Below, piece by piece: positions 59,294-64,000 of a DNA stretch of 64,000 nt (positions within the stretch are counted from its first letter, which is position 1; every line of letters begins with the position of its first letter). This stretch comes from Cladochytrium replicatum (Eukaryota > Chytridiomycota > Chytridiomycetes > Cladochytriales > Cladochytriaceae). A program made the translations under genes and the position numbers. Under the pieces are notes generated by a model. It had not been told where the DNA came from and did not search any database. It saw nothing but the letters and a program-made list of their open reading frames with translations. The stretch lies in NCBI GenBank assembly GCA_025526935.1, contig JAHLKD010000099.1, positions 124,001-188,000 of the forward strand, read 5' to 3'.

Positions 59294-61762
59294 CTATGCG
59301 CTATCGTAGGCATCAAACGTAGTCAGTGCTATCGCAAATGCTTCAAGAGGTGTCAAGGGGAACCGTGCGTCCAGTGTAAAGTAGTCCGTTCCGCACCGAC
59401 CGAACTGCATCACAATATACCCATCTAGAAACAACATCAGTTATTTCGGCTCCTCCACAACAACCATAAACCATGATTTTTACCTTCACCCTCAGCAATC
59501 AGTTGGAAGTTCTTGATGCTGGGCTGGGTAACTCTGCCCCCAAAGTTCAAACAGTGGCTCTGGGTAGCTTCATTCCACCTCGGAGACTTGTTCCGCAAAA
59601 ACAAGAGCCTTTGGCCATTGTTCGATTTGACATCCGCCATGATTCCTCCGGTCGGTGTCCCGGCATCGTTCACCGATGATGCAGATGATTTGCGGGAGCT
59701 GCTTCCGAGTGGAGTCGACGGAGTCTGTGGGGATGTCGTGGAAGCTTCGTCGTCTCCAAAATTGGCGTTCTCGTCCGGCTGGTTCAACGATGGGATGGCT
59801 ACCGACATCTCGCGAGGCAAGACTGTTTTAGACTAGGAATTAAACAAGTCAGTTTAGAGCAGGCAACGACCATGGGATGATCTGCGTAGTACGTAGGAGA
59901 TGCAAGCTGCCTCGCGTAATCCTTTATCCAGTCGATTCTTCACATATGACCGGGCGTCATACAAAATGAAGTTGGTGCGTTGATAGTTTGCCCTTTGTAG
60001 AGCAAGGTTTAGTCCACCAATCTCTCACCAGCACTCTCACCTGCCCTCCTTACTTTAGCTTTGCAACATAATTCTTAGAATCCTTGGTGAGATCATCCTG
60101 GCTCGTTGATATGACAAAGTGAACGCTCTTTGACTTTTTCCGTTTGCGAGCTGCGAGAAGGAATTTGTCATCGGTTTCGTTGAACAGCGTGAAAATTGGG
60201 TGGGCTTTGTCGTACAACGTCTTCTTGCGATACAACCGACAGCGGATAATTCCATCCAGGAGAAGCCGTCTTCAAATGCCGAATGTTAAAACTATTTTTC
60301 TCCTGACGAATAAAGTATGAAATCAAACCTAAATAAGGGAGGATTTTCGATTGCCCTGGGTTTGGCTGGAACTAGAATCCCGCCTGGCGCAGTCACCATT
60401 GCAACTTGGGCACCGCTTTCTGCTTTCGCAGCAGCCTGTTGAGCTACCTCAACAACGTCCTTGTTCCTCTCTTCGCTCCCAATGTGTTTCTCACTATCTT
60501 TCTCGACAACACGGACATCCTCCTCACCATCGACATGATTTAACTCCCCCTCGTCCATGTGATGAATCTGTATCTCCCCCGGATCGGACTTTTCAGAGAC
60601 TCGGGGGCTTGTAAACGACTCTGACGATCCCATTTCTTCATGATGTTCCTCATCATCTTCAGTCGGATCATACGGTTTCGCGAGCTCCGTGTAATCTACA
60701 GGCGGAGCAGGCTCGTCATCGATTTCTTCCTCCACCAGATCAGTTGCGGGTGGTTCAGGAGTTGCCTGAACCACGATCTGAGTTACTCTCGGTGGTTGAG
60801 ATGCGCTTGAGCTCGCTGGAGCGGTAGATGAAAGTGGATTTGGAGGGTTGGAAGATGGGCTCTTGGTCGGTGTGGAGGCGCGTGCGATGCTCTCGATCTG
60901 CCGTTTCCGATCCATGATGCTGGTGATGGGATCGCTCGGTGGACTTCTTTGCGGGGCTACAGGCACTACTGTCGATTTAAAAATGTTGGATAGCGTGGAG
61001 AAGTCTTGGAGTGGAGAGTTGGTACTGATGGAGGCTTGCACAGATGCGCCTGGTTGATCAGTTAGGTTTTTCAGCTTTAATGAAATAATACGGTTTCGAA
61101 ATGCACCCACCAAACGCACCAGCGCTGGAAGGGCGTGAGACGGGAGTGAATTGTCCAACAGTAGAAATCGGCCCGCTGGCAACGGTTGTGCGTTTCAGTC
61201 GAAAGTTATCCGGGAGAGTGTAGTAGTTTGGCTTTGGAGGATCATTGGTGGTCGCAGCAGACGAGGAGGAGGCCACGGAGGATCTTTCTTCGTTCGATTT
61301 CAGTCTGTCTTTTGATGCAGTGCGATTTCGCCTGGTCTCCTTGGACTCCTTGGAGTTCGTATAGTTGTCTGTTCTGCTCTCCTTCTGTTCATCTCGGAGA
61401 GTATCGCGCTCAATGTATCTCTCACGGGCATAATCATCTGATTCATGTGTTCCCTCCGTTTGCTTCTTGGATTTCGGGGCAGAAGCATCCTTTCCCGCGC
61501 CAAGGTCTTCTTTTCCTCCTTGGTTCTTCAATTTGGCATAAAGCTTGTATCTTCGAGCTGGATAAATAGAAAGTAAAGGTATAGACTTTGAATGGCTGTC
61601 CACTCCATTACCAATCTCTCGGTCCTCGGCAATGTCATTCTTATCTGGCTTCCTTCCCTCCCTGTCTACAAACGTGCGCTCCCATTCCTTCAATTCTTTC
61701 TTGATCGCCTTGAGCTGAGCCTGGACGTCCCCATCCGCAAATACTTCAACTCCAGCTGGCAT
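59294..61762 (-). CDS. TUB: Tubby-like protein with N-terminal Sld2/FAM13-like motif
   Basis: Seven exons (61762-61612, 61557-61111, 61049-60329, 60269-60054, 59992-59893, 59832-59484, 59424-59294) give 704 residues, all phases consistent. The C-terminal tubby domain shows [23 protein letters not shown] (the phosphoinositide-binding basic strand), [23 protein letters not shown] and, after the last intron, I-V-M-Q-F-G-R ... [12 protein letters not shown]. Tubby/TULP3 proteins bind PI(4,5)P2 and carry membrane cargo to cilia with IFT-A. Residues 15-75 instead read [17 protein letters not shown] and Y-K-L-Y-A-K-L-K, a motif known from Sld2/RecQ4 and FAM13 N-termini. The linker is acidic and disordered. 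Confidence 0.93.
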
Positions 61763-63526
61763 ATCTGATCCAGTCGTGATTCGCGTCGAACGTCCAACGC
61801 GACACCTTAGTCACGTGTAATCAGATCTTCAAAGTTTCAAGCCGTTGGTGGGGCCTAGGCACGCTGCCAAACTTGCCGCTTCGCTTCCGGCACACGGAAA
61901 AGCTCCTGATTCATCTGCTCCTGGTTCAAAAAAGCGCGCATGAGATGATTACCATTGCCCTCCCTACCGCTCCGCCTGAAGGCGTCGGGACGATTTTAGG
62001 GGAGATGAGGCGGAAGATCAGAGACTGTCTTCGAGGACGCGACAAGGGCTTGGGAGTTCTAAGAGATCGATGGGCCATTATGGGCCAGTGTCGCTGGCTG
62101 GCAACATCGGGACGGAGTACAGATGGAGTATGATAGTTTGGAGGAATCGGACGCGCACTACAGCGGGTCGGAGAACGAAGAACGGGAGATTAATTCATCC
62201 CGGTCCGCGAGTATGCCTAAGGAGATTGATCTAGGGCTTGGGGGGGAGCCGGATGAAATGGTGCACTTGTACTCTGACGGGTCTGATGGTTCCTTGGACA
62301 GCCGTCAGTGACATAGGCAGTGGTGCAGCAACATTGGGAACAGTGGTGGACACTCAAGGCGGAGAATGTCCTCGGAGTCCCTCCAGTCTCCTGTTTTGCG
62401 GAGGCAATTGGTGTGTTGGAAGCTGTACGGCTGCTGCCGGGCATAACACCAACCACAATTTGGCTGGGTAATGCGACAATGGGGATACAAACTAACTAAC
62501 TTAGGTGGGATGGGAACCTGATTTGGGGGGAACTCCAGAATGAACTGGAATGACGTGGCCATCAGGCAGAGTCGTCTTCAGATGGACCCGTGGACATGAC
62601 AGGAAGCGGGAAATGAGGCAGCCGATGAATCCGCTGGAGAGGTGCACGTGATCCCTTGCAACCAGGTTGGCGGCCCAGGCGCAAAGTGGCTCCAAGCTTG
62701 TATTGGAAACAAAACCACAGCAGACCCGGAAGAGTTTGCGCGCTGCCAGCAAAATGGACGGCCGCAAGGCGTGGTGGGAGCCCCATGTGGTACAGAAGGC
62801 TATGGGAGAGGAATCCATCCCATATGTGGATGGGGCTGGGACAGCTTTGGTTTGCCAATCCGGGATCTCCTCACTAGAAGCTGCCGAAAGTTTGGGCAGC
62901 ACGCGAACCAGGGCAACGCAAATGAAGATACTTCTCGACTGGGGGGGCAACCATGAAACAAGTTACTCTATCTTGGACGTCCAGAGGGTATGAAAAAGAT
63001 CAATGTTTCCGATGCGGCCTTTAGGATAAAGTTCAAGCGGTCCAAAAAAAGCAGGAGATCAGCACGGTGCTGGTGGTTACTACTTGAAAGCATGGGAAGA
63101 ATGGTATAAGCAGACACCTGGAGAAGACCCTGACTCGTTCTATTACTACGGGCAAGGACAAAGAGGTGATCCCGCTGCCTCCACAGCACCGGGTGATGCA
63201 GCTGCCCCGACTTCAGATGCACGCACATTCTGCCAAATCAACAACCACGCCGGGTGGGCGAGAATGCGGCGCAAGGTGGGGAAGATTATTCGGCTTGGGA
63301 GGATACTATCGGAGCTAGAGGTGCGGACGCTGCAGCGAGTACATCACAGCCTAAAGCTGGCGATTTACAGTTGAGAAGACTAAGTTTGCTCGGTCGATTC
63401 ATTGCTGATTCTCCTCTATTTAAAAGTGAGCACCTAGATCATCCAGATCTCACATACAAAATTTGGTGACAGGTTTGGGTGCAAATTTATGCTCGTGTAC
63501 CGTCCAGCCTGTGTTGGTCTTTCGTG
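61763..63526. other. stretch with fragmentary coding-like sequence, unassigned
   Basis: Forward frames 62123-62311 (acidic, Ser-rich), 62667-62993 and 63084-63250 (Y-L-K-A-W-E-E-W-Y-K-Q-T, then Y-Y-Y-G-Q-G-Q) look coding in composition, but stops and shifts separate them and no splice model works. The W-E-E-W-Y-K pattern faintly resembles the tail of FUBP-type KH proteins. It may be a decaying gene between the divergent Tubby gene and ARL6. Not called. Confidence 0.3.
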
Positions 63527-64000
63527 TTATGGTGGTAGTGGCTGCGAGTGTTGGAGCTGGTCTGTGGGCGGTCACTTATTCTGTGAAGTGCATCTTAACA
63601 ATAAATATACCTGCCAGCCAGTCTAACCCTTGCTCAAGTCCTTCTCCGGATAAAGCATTGCAAGCACTGCCGAACATGTTAGGAGGGCTTATGAGCATGA
63701 GCGGTTTCACTATCACCATATCGTCCAATTCCGATCTCGAATTTTTTCCAAAGCCAATGCTACGGCACATTCTGATGGAAGAAGTGCACCATCGAGATCC
63801 ATCTTGTTTGCAAAAAACAAAATCGGAACTTTACGTGATTGCAGAGCTTTCACACGACCAAAAGAGCAATCAGCACATTCGTCAACTCAGGTTGTAAGAA
63901 TTAAGAACCTCGATTTCCGAGTATATTTTCGAGCTCATCTCGTGCAACACACGCCCTTACTCTGTCTGCTGAATCGACGACGAAGATAACGGCGTCTGTG
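63527..64000 (-). CDS. ARL6: ARL6 (BBS3) small GTPase, 5' part outside window
   Basis: Four exons on the minus strand (64000-63909, 63846-63717, 63666-63611, 63561-63527) joined by 49-62-nt introns; the gene runs off the right edge. Visible: A-V-I-F-V-V-D-S-A-D-R-V-R, then K-V-P-I-L-F-F-A-N-K-M-D-L (guanine specificity motif N-K-M-D), L-E-K-I-R-D-R-N-W-T-I, and the last motif N-A-L-S-G-E-G-L-E-Q-G-L-D-W-L. The I-L-F-F-A-N-K-M-D-L and W-x-I-C-A pattern distinguishes ARL6 from ARF1/ARL1-3. ARL6-GTP recruits the BBSome coat to membranes at the ciliary base. The stop is TAA at 63527-63529. Confidence 0.9.

Noticed and set aside
63581-63610. A 30-nt last intron in ARL6, ending the protein two residues later
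   Set aside because: A 49-nt alternative (63562-63610) gives a C-terminal D-Q-L-Q tail that fits ARL6 better.
1-64000. CRISPR array or bacterial operon
   Set aside because: No spaced short direct repeats of that type; spliceosomal introns throughout show a eukaryotic nuclear genome.

Overview
The window reads as nuclear DNA of a zoosporic (flagellated, chytrid-like) fungus. Genes lie densely on both strands. They carry many short introns (about 46-99 nt, GT-AG) and fungal-type contents: an Ssk1-like response regulator, Ras, a DYRK kinase, Dur3-like symporter, Dre2, Erb1 and Scd6/LSM14. Three genes are typical of organisms with a cilium: CFAP157, a Tubby-domain protein and the BBSome GTPase ARL6. 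A decayed ankyrin-type repeat with W-W/SGL-LKYS units also fits a chytrid. All exon models below were assembled by eye from frame, splice sites and family resemblance; none was tested by search or RNA data.

Layout. 0-7.7 kb: the 3' part of mitochondrial ribosomal protein uL10m, SFT2, mitochondrial ribosomal protein mS38, then an SSK1-like regulator divergent from a Ras GTPase. 8-11 kb: a tandem pair of secreted cysteine-rich proteins, the first copy a pseudogene. 11-13.5 kb: a copia relic and small tandem repeats. 13.5-17.9 kb: a very large DYRK kinase. 18-21 kb: LINE relics, one ending exactly at a tRNA-Ala(UGC) gene. 21-25.5 kb: a SHOC1/ZIP2-type meiotic XPF-like protein next to a broken MT-A70 (IME4/METTL3-like) methyltransferase locus. 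25.5-27.7 kb: inositol monophosphatase and a divergent membrane protein. 29-38.5 kb: a compact housekeeping block with the SSF symporter, GLE1, ATP synthase epsilon, DRE2 and ERB1/BOP1.

38.5-41.5 kb is accessory: a decayed velvet-domain gene, a hAT transposase relic carrying a 33-base C tract, and a long near-perfect hairpin. 41.5-64 kb: LSM14/SCD6, a possible Ty3-type gag relic, an LEA2-like single-span protein, CFAP157, a large DENN-domain Rab-GEF candidate, an ARID-like protein, an ankyrin relic, a Tubby protein with an unusual N-terminal module, and the 3' part of ARL6.

What stands out: the ciliary trio within about 17 kb, the Tubby protein that begins with an Sld2/FAM13-like motif, the membrane-anchored pseudo-histidine-kinase Ssk1, the SHOC1 gene beside a decaying m6A-writer-type gene, and several loci with single-base frame breaks that may be real decay or assembly error.
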